A DNA stretch of 64,000 bases from Fagopyrum homotropicum (GCA_033239125.1 BSWB01000002.1:47527001-47591000); one strand, 5' to 3'. Counted from the first letter of the stretch, positions 35,108 to 47,570 are shown. Made by a program: numbers and translations. The notes: generated from the letters alone by a model not told the origin.

Positions 35108-35762
35108 GACACACGACAATGCTCCCTCCGTAATAAATTCAAGTTATTTCATAAAAAAAAAAGGTATGCTATAACAAAAATAAAGGGTCATAATAGATGA
35201 ACCCATATAATTTATTTATAAAATTACCCAATTTCGCGCTTACGGAATCAATTAGGTCATTTTGAAAAATACATTTTTTTAAAGTTTCAATTTCGGGCCT
35301 CAAATGCAAAACTAATCAAAACCAATTTTGCTTTCAGGCTCGAAGTGCGGAATTAATTAGAATCAATTTTGCTTTCGGACCCCACGTACATAATTAATTA
35401 AAACCAATTTCGCTTTTGGGGCTCAAGTGCGGATTTAATTAAACTCAAATTTTCCTTTCACACCCCAAGTGCGGAATTTTTTTAATACTAATTCCGCACC
35501 CCAAGTGTGAACGAAGTGCGGAATTAGAGAGATGATTAAAGGAAATATACGGGTTCATTTAAGATCGGCGAAATAAAAGAGCGAAGTTTTCAAATAAGAT
35601 GTTTATATAACAAAAGGTTTCAAAGATAACTTATTACAAATATAATATAAATAGATATCTGCAATAATAAATTAAGTATTACCTTTTAAATAAATAAATA
35701 ATAAAATTTTGGTCAAATAGTCGATAATTTTATTTATTAATTATTGATGGATTAATTTCATG
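35108..35762. repeat. intergenic with ~60-bp tandem phrase
   Basis: Between about 35285 and 35510 the phrase CCAATTT(T/C)GCTTT followed by a C-rich block and AAGTGCGGAATTAATTA recurs four times at roughly 60-bp spacing. CTCCCTCCGTAATAAATTC near 35120 looks like a Stowaway-type terminus, but no partner end is found. Confidence 0.45.
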
Positions 35763-36361
35763 GGGTGCTATTCAGGTAAGGCACATTATTCCGGTAGGGC
35801 CGTGTGGCTGAACGAAGAGTTGACATGTCCCTTCTTTTTTTTTTCTGAAACTAGTGAAAGTTATAGTTCAAAACTTATTAAGGAATAGTTCATAACTTAT
35901 AAAAGGATAGTTCATGAATTATAATATAATAGTTCATAGTACAAAATTTATAAAGAAGTGAAAATAATAGTTCAAAACTTATTAGGGGATAGTTCATAAC
36001 TTATAAAAGGATAGTTCATGAATTATAATAGAATAGTTCATAGTGCAAAATTTATAAAGGATTGTGCATAACTTATAAAATGATAGTTCATGAATTACAA
36101 TTGAATAGTTCATAACATATAAACGATTAATTTATAAATAATTTAATATAACATATTAAAAAGTAATAGTTCATTAATTATATGAGAATAGTTCAAAGTT
36201 TATAAGAAAATAGTGTAGAAATTATAACATAGGCAGTTCAAAAAAATTTTCATTCGTTTCTAAAAAAAAAATAAAAAAATAATTTTTTTTGGGACACGTG
36301 TTAGCTCTACGTTCAGCCGCACGCCCCTACCCGAAATTATAACCGTACCTGAACAAAAGCC
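35763..36361. mobile_element. Mutator-like MITE, copy 2, with target duplication
   Basis: Long imperfect terminal inverted repeats of about 70 bp. The left end has TTCAGGTAAGG and GGCCGTGTGGCTGAACG; the right end on the minus strand has TTCAGGTACGG and GGCGTGCGGCTGAACG. Flanks carry TAATTTCATG at 35753-35762 and 36362-36371, a 9-10-bp duplication typical of Mutator-like elements. The interior consists of ATAGTTCA repeats as at 14368-14957. Confidence 0.85.
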
Positions 36362-36371
36362 TAATTTCATG

Positions 36372-39300
36372 ATTTATATTAAACAAGATGTTTTTACAAA
36401 CATAAAAGAAATAGTTTGTTAAAATTATTTTAAAAGATAACTTTACCTAAAATTCCTAAATTATGTAAAGAATAACTAAAGTAAAATGATTTGGTGGAGT
36501 AAAACGAGAAATCTTAGCTTGAATTATGCACTAATAAGAACTGAGCAGTCAAAGGTGGGCACATACTCACAAACAGCATCGAAACCCGACAATTGTCGCA
36601 AGGTTCTACTCGGTGTTTGTCTCATCTGTTTGAACCAAATGAAACTGCTTCCAGTGTTGAAGTAGGCTAGCATAGTTTCTGCTGGTGTTTCTCTAAATTA
36701 TTTTAATATATAAAAACAAAATTCAAACTGTTAGTCGAAGAAGAAGACATGTAACCTGAATCCTCTGCTGCACTAAATCCGGTGCGAGCTTAGTTGGTCG
36801 ATCGGGTGAATATAATCTGCAACGGGTGGACGGACTGTTCTTGTCCAGTTCTAATATAGTCCAGCCAATAGCCTGCAACTAAAAGAGCTGTTTGGCTTTA
36901 AAATCCCGACGAATTCTCTACGAGGCGCAAGTGGCACACTCATCAGCAAAATTCATATTCAGACATCGACCTAATAGATAGATAGCCATAAATCATGTCA
37001 TTCTATCATTAACCTAAAACACCATTCAAGCACCACTAAAGCGTTGCCAAGCCCTTTGTTTCAGATATTTTTTTCATGACAATGACCCCTGACCCCGAGC
37101 AAGGTGGGTGGTAAACCCCGCTTCCATGACCAGCCCGACAAACCGGGTTGCTTAAGATATTTCGATGATACTGCCATTTCAAACTCCAACTCTATTGTAA
37201 GTAGGATAAGACTATAAGGAATTCCCAAAGGGGATGGGACAAAGGTGGAACATACACATGTACCACTTGTGAGTTGTGAACTCCCCTTCAGTACCAGCAA
37301 TGGACCCTTTCTTTCTCACTCTATTGCCTTAGGAGTCATCATTGATCACCAGAATTTCTTCAACGAGAGCACGCGCGATCAAAGTTGTTTTCTGCAAGAG
37401 TTTTTCAAGAGTTTGTGTCTTGTCATGTTTGTGAGACTTTCAACAGCACCAAACTTGCTTTCCGTAAATCCATCAAGATGCAATATACCTGATATACGTC
37501 CAAAATTACTCTTCCTAAAACACATGTCAATGCACAATACTCATCTTTTACATCAGTAAACATGAGCTTCCCTATAACAATGAAAATAACCAGGATCGGT
37601 GTAGCAAATACACCCAAGCTAGACCTGCGCAAAACCGGCCTCCAGTCAGATTGGAGCCTGGGTTTACACACATTTCAGACCATGGGCACCGGTGGACAGC
37701 CTTCCTAAACTTAGATATTTTTTATTATTCGGACCCACCTGTTCTGCTGAGGGCTGACTGACCTGTATGTGCTCATATGAGTAGACCAGGAGAACCTGGG
37801 TGGCTGGGTGTACTTTTCCACTCAGCTAAAAGGGCAGGTTTGAATTGTAACAAGATCATAGACCAGCCAGCCTATATCCCGGCCCGGGTCAACACTCACA
37901 ACATTTAGTTCAGAATTTTTAAAAGTTTATTCACAATTTAGTAGTTGATATTTTACTATCATTTATTTCAGACTATCGTGACACATTTTATATTGTATCA
38001 AATAAAGTTTTACCATCATTTAATTCATAATTTAATAGTTCATGGCTTACTATAATTTTATTTCAAAATCTCACAACATTTAGTTCAGTATCCACATCGC
38101 ATGATATAACAAGAAATATGAATTGACAATTCAATTTTTAGTAGTAGTAATTTAATAAAAATAATGTAAACAATATGAGTTAAGTAGTACAAAAATGAGT
38201 ACACCTACAAATATTACTAAAAACATAAGTAGCAAATTGTACACAAATACAGTAACTAATAGTACAATTTCTCATCCACACCTTAACCTCTTATAATAAT
38301 TATATATACTTTTTCAAAGATAAACTTATAATATTTTTTGGAAAAGAGAGGTACTGAGGTCTGGACTCGTACTTCAATTGTTGATATTACGTTTGTTACT
38401 CTCTTACCATGACAGATGGCCCGTTTACATATTTCTTTGGTTTCTCGGTATACCAGACATGTCCGTTGGATCAAATCAATATTTTTAAGGAAAATAAAAA
38501 GAAGTTAATATTAGATGCTCTTAATATCATCTACTATCATGTTCAGTTACTGGTTTATTGATATATATCATGATGCTCTTCACGTGAATTGAAAAAACTA
38601 CCCTTCTAAAAATTAAGATCATGCTAGCTCGGACATCATCAGCCCATGAGTCAGGACCTAAAATACCCATTGTTTGTATATATAGAAACTCATAATTCTT
38701 TATCTAAAAAAGATGTAACTAGGTTGGCCCGTCCATAATGGAAGGCTCGGACAAGGTTGTTCACTCAAGAACTAGACTTGGCATGGATCCATCCCTAGGA
38801 GCAGTATATAAAATGGTAGTTCCGGCCAGGCCAATGCCATTCTTTCTTTAAAGTCTTATACCCAGGACAAAAACCATTCCACTTTCATGCATGATGCAGA
38901 ACACTCCCAATATGAGGAGTAAGGCATTTTTCTCTATATGCTGATGTGCTCAGCGAGTCAGCGTGTAAGAATTGTGTGATTAAATTTTGAATGCTTTCAA
39001 CAACAGTCAAGATGTGTCTGCCATATCATAAAAGTAAAAGGACTGCCACTTACCATTCTAGTCAGTCCACATTAGCACAATATGAACATATTACTCTTCT
39101 GTCAAGGCAAGAATTTCTGAATATGCATCGAAGAAGAGTCACTAGATGCTTCATTAAGTCGGTCAGAAAGAAAAGCATGTGCAGAAACCACACCGTCACT
39201 TGTTCAGGATGGAGACAGCACCTTAATGTTAAAAAACCAAGCTTGATGTCAGTATTTTCCTCAATCTTCTGTTCTGCTGCTTTTACTCTGGTTGTAAGAA

Positions 39301-40930
39301 TAGAAATATAGCGAAGTCTCAGAGACTCATAGTTCTTTACACCAATGTAATGATGAGTAAAGGTTTTAAAATCTAGTTTCTTCACATTACAACTAATGTT
39401 TTGTGCTTATTTTGTGCTCTTTCTTGTTCATTTACCAGAAAGAAGTACAATCAAGTTCTTTTTGGGTACGGAAAGTGGAAGTAAGTGGTGGCATTTGTGG
39501 AGCATTATTTTTCATTGCTTGACTTCCCTACACCAATTAAGCCAATAATCAAGGGTAACTGTTAATTTCACTAGGAATATTATTCTCAAACCGTCCTTTG
39601 GACCTTAGTTTGTAGTTCCAATCAAATATGGACGATTAATCCTAAGTAATCCCTGGTGCAGAAGTAGTGCTTACTGCATTTTAGAGATAATGCTCCAATG
39701 AATTGAGGGTTACATCAGGTTCCCTTCTACCCAAAATTCAATTTTAGTATTTCTTATCACCTCCCATCTAAAAATAGATAATCTTCTCCTTAAACTGATA
39801 AGAGCCACAGTCAAACAAATGTCTGCGAGCAAAGTTATAAGAGGCACAGTCAAACATGGTTGTATATTATAACACGAAAACATGTTTGTATATTATACCA
39901 CAAAATCTCTACGACCTAAGTTATAAGAGGCACAGTCAAACAAATATGTACGAGCAAAGGTATATGATCAGATGCAGAATCAACCAGCCCTCTGCACAAT
40001 CCTGGTCATTCAGAATTGTTCAATACTAGATGGAACACGTTTGATCAGGAGAGGCAACATGATTGTATATTATAACACGAAAACATGCTTAAGTGCATTT
40101 ATAAAAATCATTCAGTAGGCAATACAATCACGAAACAGACAGCCAAAAGTGGTCAGTGCAAGAGGCCACATTTTAAGTGGACAACCTTTATGCTATTATT
40201 TTTTTTCTTAACAATGTACGTACACTTGGATAATCAATACAAATTTTGTATAGTTTTCGCAAATTACTTGATTATATGCACTCCTAGCCATAGACTAACA
40301 CAAACAAGATTATCTGAAATAATCATGAGAAGTTCAGAAATTGTAGCTAACGCTTGAAATTGCCACAAAAAAAACTCCACAAAGGAGCAATGACAAATTT
40401 CAGTATGATGATCACATCAATGTTCAGATATTGACTTGTGAAATCCTAAACGAATTAATTCAATTCGGTTTATACAAGCACTAATGTAGTGATCTTGAAC
40501 TAATCGGATGTGTGGTTGAAATGACGTGAAACAGATATTTCTCCACATGAAAGATTAGCATGCAGAAGCAAAATTCATATACTTGAATAAACATGAAGTA
40601 AGGATGATATCATCCCTCTTCTTATTGATACGGAAATTTTGATATACATAAATATTTTCAATAAAAGGACTATTCTCAGTGTCATATATTTGGAAGAGCA
40701 TGAAATAAGGATAGTATCATCCCTCTTCCTAATTGAATCGAAAAATGTGTTATGCATAAATAATTTCAATAAGAGGACTATTCTTGAAGTCATTATGACC
40801 CAGATTGAAGCCTTTTTTATTTTCAAATTGTACAACTTCGCATTCGCTGCTAATGGATTTTGCGTGACTTTTTTGTCTAGTTCTGTATTTGGGACAACTT
40901 CAGCTCTGGCTTGTGCTAAAATGTTCACAG
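36372..40930. other. 4.6-kb intergenic region without recognised genes
   Basis: Several frames of 80-107 codons on both strands (for example near 37061-37671 and 38991-39385) show no domain I recognise and overlap each other in antisense. Two local duplications are visible: GCACAGTCAAACA-type units at about 39805-40085, and a ~105-bp direct repeat at about 40586-40790. Otherwise unassigned, single-copy-looking DNA upstream of the ALMT gene. Confidence 0.5.
40586..40790. repeat. direct repeat, two ~105-bp units
   Basis: CATGAA(G/A)TAAGGAT and TATCATCCCTCTTC, then CATAAATA and TTTCAATAA(A/G)AGGACTA, occur in order in both halves, about 110 bp apart. Located 250-450 bp upstream of the ALMT start codon. 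Confidence 0.7.
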
Positions 40931-40932
40931 GC

Positions 40933-40940
40933 TATATATA
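40933..40940 (+). promoter_or_regulatory. probable TATA box of the ALMT gene
   Basis: TATATATA in GGCTATATATAGC lies 94 nt upstream of the ATG. A start site about 30 nt downstream would give a ~65-nt leader. Confidence 0.5.
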
Positions 40941-41033
40941 GCTATAAATGGCTTTCCTCCTACTCCACAATCCATCGAGGGGAACAGTTTCCATGATTTC
41001 CATCTAGAGAAAGAAAGAAACCTCAGAAATAAA

Positions 41034-42818
41034 ATGGCATCAACAATTATACCTATTCCAAACGAAGATGGGAATATTACAAAGGTTACCCGGAATCCTA
41101 AATCTTGTATTCAATCTCTATTGGCTTTGTTGTCAGTAAAAGGAAACTGTGACAAGAGAAAAGTAATTCACAGTGTGAAGGTTGGTGTAGCTCTGGTCAT
41201 AGTTTCTCTTCTCTATCTTCTTGATCCATTATATGAGCAAGTTGGGGAGAATGCTATGTGGGCTATCATGACTGTTGTGGTCGTATTTGAGTTCAGTGCA
41301 GGTATGCTATCAAAACTTATTTAGTTAACATGTTTAGCCTCCAAAGCCATGCTTATCATAAACATGTTATCAGGTGCTACATTGAGTAAGGGTCTAAACC
41401 GTGGAGCTGGAACTATACTAGGAGGAGGGTTAGGGTGCATTGTGGTTGGTCTTGCTCATGCAGTTGGTGGTATAACTAGTGGCATATTGATCAGCATCTC
41501 TGTGTTTCTATTGGGTGAGTATGACACATTCAAAATGCCAAATTCTCAAGCACTTAATGAAAAATGCACTAACATCTAGTTTACAAATGCTACAGGTTCT
41601 GCCGCAACATATACTAGATCAGTACCAAGTATCAAGAAGAAATATGATTATGGAGTCATGATATTTATTCTTACCTTTAATTTGATTGTAGTGTCTGGCA
41701 TTAGAGTAGAGGAGGTCATAAATATAGCACGTAAACGCCTCTCAACAATTGGTATTGGTTTCGGAGTATGCATCTTCACAAGCTTCCTGACATACCCCGT
41801 CTGGGCTAGTGACGAACTACACTGTAACTTAGCCTCTGAATTCAGAAACCTTGCCTGTTGCATAGAAGGTAATTTTTTCAGGAAATTCCAGTAGCCAGTA
41901 AAATTTCAAAAACCTTGCACATACTACAAGATAAAGTTATTAGGAAAAATCCTAAGTTCTAAATCCTTTTACATGATTCATTTCAATATATGATTGCAGG
42001 TCTATTTGAGGACTGCTTCCAACCAAACAGCAAAAAAGAGTGTCAGCAAGATAAAACTATGGGTGGCTGCAAGATGGTGCTCTATTCCAAATCAAAGGAT
42101 GAATCTCTGGTACTTGTTTATTCAGACACAAAATAGTTTAGCAAAATAAACTTTCTTTGATTACTTTCTGAAAACTGAATCACCAACAAACTAACAGCAC
42201 AATTATATGACACTTAATTCACTGAATTTCAAAGGAGAGTAACACATTGAAGAAGTTGTATTCTTTGCTTTGCAGGCCAATTTCGCAACATGGGAACCAT
42301 GGCATGGAAAATTTGGGATCTCTTATCCTTGGGGCAAATACCTCCAGATTGGAGATGTTCTAAGAGAATTAGCAGCAGTGACTCTTTCCCTTAGTGCTTG
42401 TCTTGGTGCAACAACAGAGGTTAGCAACAAATATTTTGTTAGATGTTTATTGTGATTGATACTCTATCATCCATAACTCCTTTCTATGAAACAGACTTCA
42501 TCAGATATGCAGAACTCAATAAAAGATCCATGTGCAAAAGCAGGAGCTAGTGTTGCATGGACTTTGAGAGAGTTAGGTGACAGTGTCATGAGTATGAAAA
42601 AGAGTCATCCACAGATTCTGCTCAAGCCCAAGTTGCAATCAGTGAAACTCGAGCTGAGTCAAGTAATTACTCAACTCCAAATAAGAGAATTGGAGAGCCA
42701 TGCAGGTTTCCAAATAGCAAGCTTCGTGTTCTTGGTAATGCATATGGTCGACAAGGTGGAAATATTAACCAAAGCAGTGGATGAACTAAGTGAAGTTGCA
42801 CAGTTTTCTTCCAAATAG
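41034..42818 (+). CDS. aluminium-activated malate transporter (ALMT) family anion channel
   Basis: Six exons: 41034-41301, 41374-41514, 41596-41868, 42000-42109, 42276-42419 and 42495-42818. All introns are GT-AG, phases match, and the sum is 1,260 nt, giving 419 residues. Start in context AAAATGGCA. The N-terminal half has the ALMT membrane core: [60 protein letters not shown], then [25 protein letters not shown] and [19 protein letters not shown]. The cytosolic C-terminal half includes [20 protein letters not shown] and a helical tail. ALMTs conduct malate and other anions across the plasma membrane or tonoplast (root exudation, guard cells, vacuolar storage); which applies here is not evident. 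The C-terminal domain is on the short side for the family, but the frame is intact. Confidence 0.93.
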
Positions 42819-44683
42819 CTTGCTACTCTAAAGTAACCTTTGATCTTGCACACAAGTATACAAGAGGTTCTTGCTCCAGACAACTACAGTTGGCAAACGG
42901 GAGAGCCTTGAAAGGATTAAGCAAATTGGAGTTAAAAAGTCTTGATGCTGCAAGCCTTCAACAATAGTGTATTGTTTCACATATTCATATTCAACGCTAA
43001 ACTAAATCCTTTAAGCAATGGGGACTCACCCTCAATGCAAAGAAGACTTTGTTACTAGCAAATACAATAAATTCAGCATATTATTTGACTTCGATCCAAG
43101 TTTCACAAGTTGTAGGTAGAATCCCAGAAATGCATGATTATGAGATACATAAAGAAAGATAATAGGTCAATGTTTGATGAGTAACATGATTCTGTTTTAT
43201 AAAAGGCACATTCTGTTAAGAATACAACAATATGCAATTTTGGCACATATTTATGCACTCTTTGCACCTCACCGTAAGATGGATCCTCAATGGAACCTTT
43301 CTCTGCTCATTATAATAGTAAGGTTGTATCGGGTGCCCATGTTCACAAAGTAATTCTCTGAAGAAATATCCACCTTTTGTGTTGGTTGAACAGATTAATT
43401 TCCCATGGGATTTGAAGAGAATAGCCGAAATAGAGGGTGCCGTCCATGATTATGGCTTTCCCTCTAAAAGACTTCAATCCAATCAATAGATATACTCTAA
43501 TCACACTCGTTAATCAAGATGAAAAGTCATCAGGATTACATATATGATACGCGGAGATCCATAAAAAGCATATCCTAATTCATAGACATGCTTATAATTA
43601 AAGAGGCGCTAGGACTTCAAGATCTACATACATGCATTTCAATTTGAATTTTGGGAACAAACTCGGTATCGCAAAAAGATAATCATCGTAAGGAAATTGT
43701 AGATAATGTATATATGCAGCCATGTACAAATTACATTCCTACGATGATATTATTGTTCGACAAAGCCATCAAATTCTAAAGTAAACGCTGTATCTAACCT
43801 TTGATTTGACCCTTCCTCATTATAATCTCTGTTTTCTGCTCTCAATCAAGAACAACAGTAAAAAGAAGTGTCACTACTCTTACCAGAAGAAGATTATTCG
43901 TAAAACCGGATCCATCTCCTTTCCGCCAGCAAACCACCGTTGAGGTCGTCGTACTCCACTACCGACCTTTCCAGGTATTTGACTTCGCACTGAAGGTCAG
44001 AAGACTGAAATCCGTTTGATCGTTGCAGCTTCCCCATAGTCGTCTTCTCTAGAGGTATTACAAGCGAATCAAATCAGACACGACTACCTCGCGGAAATAA
44101 ATACCAACCTAAACGGAATCGACGGACACGAGAAAAGACGAAAGGAATTGCGATTCAAAAAACATCATATCCACATCCCAAATACTAGTAATGCAACCGA
44201 AATCAACCGATCCATCGACGTACGAGAAACGCGCGCGATGGATACAGTCGAGGTGTTTTTTTTGGTTTTCCGGAGGTATCGGTATGAGCCAGCTTCTAGA
44301 AGATAGTTGAAAAATATGATAAGTTTTTTTCTCTCATCGTCGTTTGAACTTTTTCACTATTTACTGAGTTTTAAAATTTCTCTTAGTATTTTTATAGTTT
44401 AATTTATTTATTTTTTATGACCATTTTTAATATATTATATTAAAATTTATTATATAATAATTAAAAAATATATAATCAAATTTAGAGGTTATCATGACCC
44501 AATCTATTTTAAATTAATAAATTTATAATAAAAGTATTTTTCAAATATTTTTTTAATTAAAAAAGTAAATTAAAGATATTTTGTGAACTAAAATAAAAAA
44601 AATTTCATTTATTTTTTAATTAAAATATATAAAATTAAATCAAAAATAAAAATTTTGAAGATTCTAGAGAAAGAATTTGGCAT
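42819..44683. other. downstream of ALMT, no gene recognised
   Basis: The first few hundred bases probably hold the ALMT 3' UTR. The stretch 43850-44280 is less AT-rich and resembles a gene leader, but no open frame with a recognisable product is found. After 44300 the DNA is nearly all A/T. Confidence 0.45.
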
Positions 44684-44732
44684 ACTAAACCTTTTTAAGT
44701 TTTGTGTTTAGTAGATGTACCTATAATTTTTT
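44684..44732. mobile_element. MITE fragment (third copy of the 3519/19592 family)
   Basis: AATTTGGCATACTAAACC and AGTTTTGTGTTTAGTAGATG match the terminal ~50 bp of the other two copies. The rest is missing. Confidence 0.55.
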
Positions 44733-44784
44733 ATCACTTTCATTTAATGGTAGGTAAAACTAATTAATCCTTCTACTAAAAAAT

Positions 44785-45330
44785 AAAATAAGGTAAGCTC
44801 CTTAGAACCTTCCTAACTTTTTCTTCGTTTGTGAAGACATTTCCAAGTGAGTCCAGGTTGGTCACGATCTAGTAAATCTTGTGAACATTTCTTTGACTGG
44901 TTCGTTTAGTTTCATCTTGAATAGCTCATATTGTCTGAGGAAAATGTTGATCTTTGTTTTCTTGACTTGACTTGTTCTTTCGTATGTGACAACAAGCTTG
45001 TCCCATATTTCTTTTGCATTGTTGCATGATGAGATGCGGTTGAATTCATTTGCATCTAATCCACAATAGAGCAAGTTCATGGCCTTGTAGTTCTTTGAAA
45101 CACTATCCAAGCCAGCTTGTGTGAAGTCAACTTCCTTCTTTGCGACTTGGACACCTTCAACTGTAGTAGTTGGGATTTTGGAGTCATTTTGAATAATGCT
45201 CCATAGTTCCATGTCCTGATCAATAATGAAGATGCGCATTAGTGCTCTTCAATGGGTAAATTTGTTGCCACAGAAGAGTGGTGGTCGAGATGAGGATCTT
45301 CCTTGAGGAAATTCTCCATCACCTACAAGA
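44785..45330 (-). pseudogene. Ty1/copia gag fragment (UBN2 type)
   Basis: The minus strand encodes SRPPLFCGNKFTH, a stop where tryptophan is usual, RALMRIFIIDQDMELWSIIQ, then AKEIWDKLVVTYERTSQVKK and YELFKMKLNEPVKEMFTRFT. This is the gag_pre/UBN2 pattern of plant copia elements. A frameshift at about 44868 is followed by NLDSLGNVFTNEEKVRKVLR in another frame. The sequence stops near 44785 in AT-rich DNA, so knuckle, protease and pol are absent. It directly follows a PBS and LTR on the same strand. Confidence 0.82.
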
Positions 45331-45370
45331 TTCATGATTAGTCTCATTGATGGTTAAATCAAATTACGTG

Positions 45371-45388
45371 AGTCTAACTCTGATACCA
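45371..45388 (-). other. primer binding site of the copia fragment
   Basis: The minus strand reads TGGTATCAGAGTTAGACT, complementary to initiator tRNA-Met for the first 11 bases. It lies two bases inside the LTR end at 45391. Confidence 0.8.
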
Positions 45389-45390
45389 AT

Positions 45391-46768
45391 TGAAGAACCG
45401 TTAGGTGAATATAAAGGATAAAGACACTCTAGAAGGGGGTTGAATAGAGTATGATAACTTTTCGCAAAAACCTATCTCAAGGCTTTGAAACTGATTTCAA
45501 AGGCCTTAATGTCGATCTAAGCTCTTTGTGACACACTTTGATTTCAAGGGATTTGAAACTGATTTCAAGGGTCTTGACTTTGTAAACCTGCAAAACAAAG
45601 TTATTCACAATAAAGCAGATATAGTGCGTAATAGAAAAGATCGACACGAGGATATGTTTACAAAGTTCGGCTCTAAATAGCCTACTCTTCGTCCTAGAGT
45701 ATAGCCGTATGATCTAACTATCTATTATTAGCTTCAAAGAGTCCTAGATACAAACTAGAAGAAATTCCCTTCTTCTCTCACTGTAGTCAATGCTACAATC
45801 TAGCTCTAACTCTTCACCTTGCTATAATAGCCTAATTACTTTGTAGAGTAACTCACACTCTAATATAACACTGTTTAGATATGCCAATGAAGCTCTCGAG
45901 TTTTATCTCTCTCTAGGGGATAAACCTTTTGTAGAAAGAGAGAAAGAAAAACTTATTTGATCGAATGAAGATGCTTTGGATCATTTTAAGACTTTGGATA
46001 TTTCTGTATAAACTTGTGTACTTTCTTCTTCAATCGACATCTTCATTTATAGTCTTCGATGGAGAGGCCTTCTAGCCGTTGTAAAGATGACCGATGTCGA
46101 TGTTTCTTCTTCTCCATGAAAAACGATTATTGGTTGAGATGAGATAGCCGTTGTAGATCTTCTTTATCTTCTTCATCTCCTTAAAGCACGTTGATTCTTC
46201 TTCTCCGTAATCTTCTCATCGTTGTTGAAGATCTTTGTCTTTTGGGCATTGAGATCTTCAAATCTTGTTATGATTTGGATGAAGATCTTCAAATTCTGTT
46301 GAGAAGAAATCTTGCGCCTTGGGTTGAAGATCTTTGCGAGATCCTATTTTGAACCGAATCCTCTAGGTCGTCGAGATCTTCTTTGTTGAGCGTATCTTCT
46401 TGTTGAGCGTTTCTCTTTGGAAGATCTTCTTTGATTCTTGGTTGATTTGGTTGGTAGGAATTTTGATTCCTTCCAGCCGTTGTGTCCTTTGAAACTTGTT
46501 TCAAGGTTGTGCTTCTGATCCCTTGAAATGGCTTTAAAGGCCTCCGTGTTGAACTTCTTCAAACTCTGCGCTTGTCCCTTGTATCTGGTTTCAAGGCCTT
46601 GCTTATTCCTTGTATATGATTTCAAGGCCTCCGACTGTCCCTTGAAATACTTTCCAAGGACTGCACATATTTAGATAAAACACCAAACAAACCAAGCAAC
46701 TAGACATACAATCGATATTTTGTTAGTATAAAAACCGTTTTATTTGTGTTAAGTTTTCCATCATCACA
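45391..46768 (-). repeat. 5' LTR of the truncated copia element
   Basis: On the plus strand it begins TGAAGAACCGTTAGG next to the PBS and probably ends ...CATCATCACA near 46768 (end by TG..CA rule only). About 1.38 kb. It carries many AGATCTTC motifs (46120-46440) and several TTTCAAGGCCTT-like motifs at both ends (45475-45575, 46490-46665). The partner LTR is absent. Confidence 0.7.
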
Positions 46769-46784
46769 TATTCAAAATATACTC

Positions 46785-47570
46785 AAGGTGGAGTTTTCAC
46801 CTTGCTACAGTAATGAAAAATTTGCCCGTCAGCCAGCCCATTGGGTTGCTAACAATCATTAGAGTTGTTTAGTATGGGCCTCTGATATTGCTTGCCCTCC
46901 TTAAACTTACTTCCTAGGCGCCCCATTCCACTAGACCTACAAATGATGGTTTGGATCTTTTGCATTGTCTCGTCTTTTGTTTTAAATTTAATGAGGTCAT
47001 AATTTATTTTAAAATTTTAAAATATTTTAATTTAAAAATAAAAATATCTTTATTTTAAAAAAAAATATATATATATAAACTATTTCTATTATAAATTTAT
47101 TAATTTAAATTTAATGAGGTCATAATTTGTTTTAAATTTATTTTTTCAGATTTTATTATTTATAATGAATTTTTAATATAATATATTAAGAATGAGTATA
47201 GAGAGGAAACAAATAAAGCATGAGGGTACCAAGAGTAATTTTGAAACTCAGTGGATACCAAGAGGAAAAGTTCAAACCTTGATGACACCAAGAGGAAAAA
47301 CTCTATAATATATATACACCAGATTTTGAAGTATATTATCTTATATCTTATATATCTTATATACAATATATAAGGTTGAGTTACCCCTTGCTACAATAAC
47401 GAACAATTAGCCCGTCAGCCGGCCAATTGGGTTGTTAACAATCATTAGAGTTGTTTAGTATGGACCTTTGACATTGCTTGCCTTGCTTAAACTTATTTCC
47501 TAGGCGCCCCATTCCACTAGACCTACAAATGATGATTTCGACCTTTCGCATCGCCTCGTCTTTTGGCTCT
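46785..47570. repeat. direct duplication of a ~200-bp segment
   Basis: 46785-46982 and 47372-47570 are about 85-90% alike by eye. Shared strings include GTTGTTTAGTATGG and CCTAGGCGCCCCATTCCACT. Between them lie ~390 bp of very AT-rich DNA. No terminal motif or coding frame identifies the unit. Confidence 0.7.

Noticed and set aside
35113..35140. Stowaway-like CTCCCTCCGTAAT terminus
   Set aside because: No inverted partner or TA duplication found within the next 700 bp.
38991..39385. Antisense pair of ~105-residue frames upstream of ALMT
   Set aside because: Each is the shadow of the other and neither shows a recognisable motif. Left as unassigned intergenic DNA.
46289..46625. Two overlapping minus-strand frames rich in Lys/Arg/Glu
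   Set aside because: They sit inside the copia LTR and arise from repeated AGATCTTC-type motifs.
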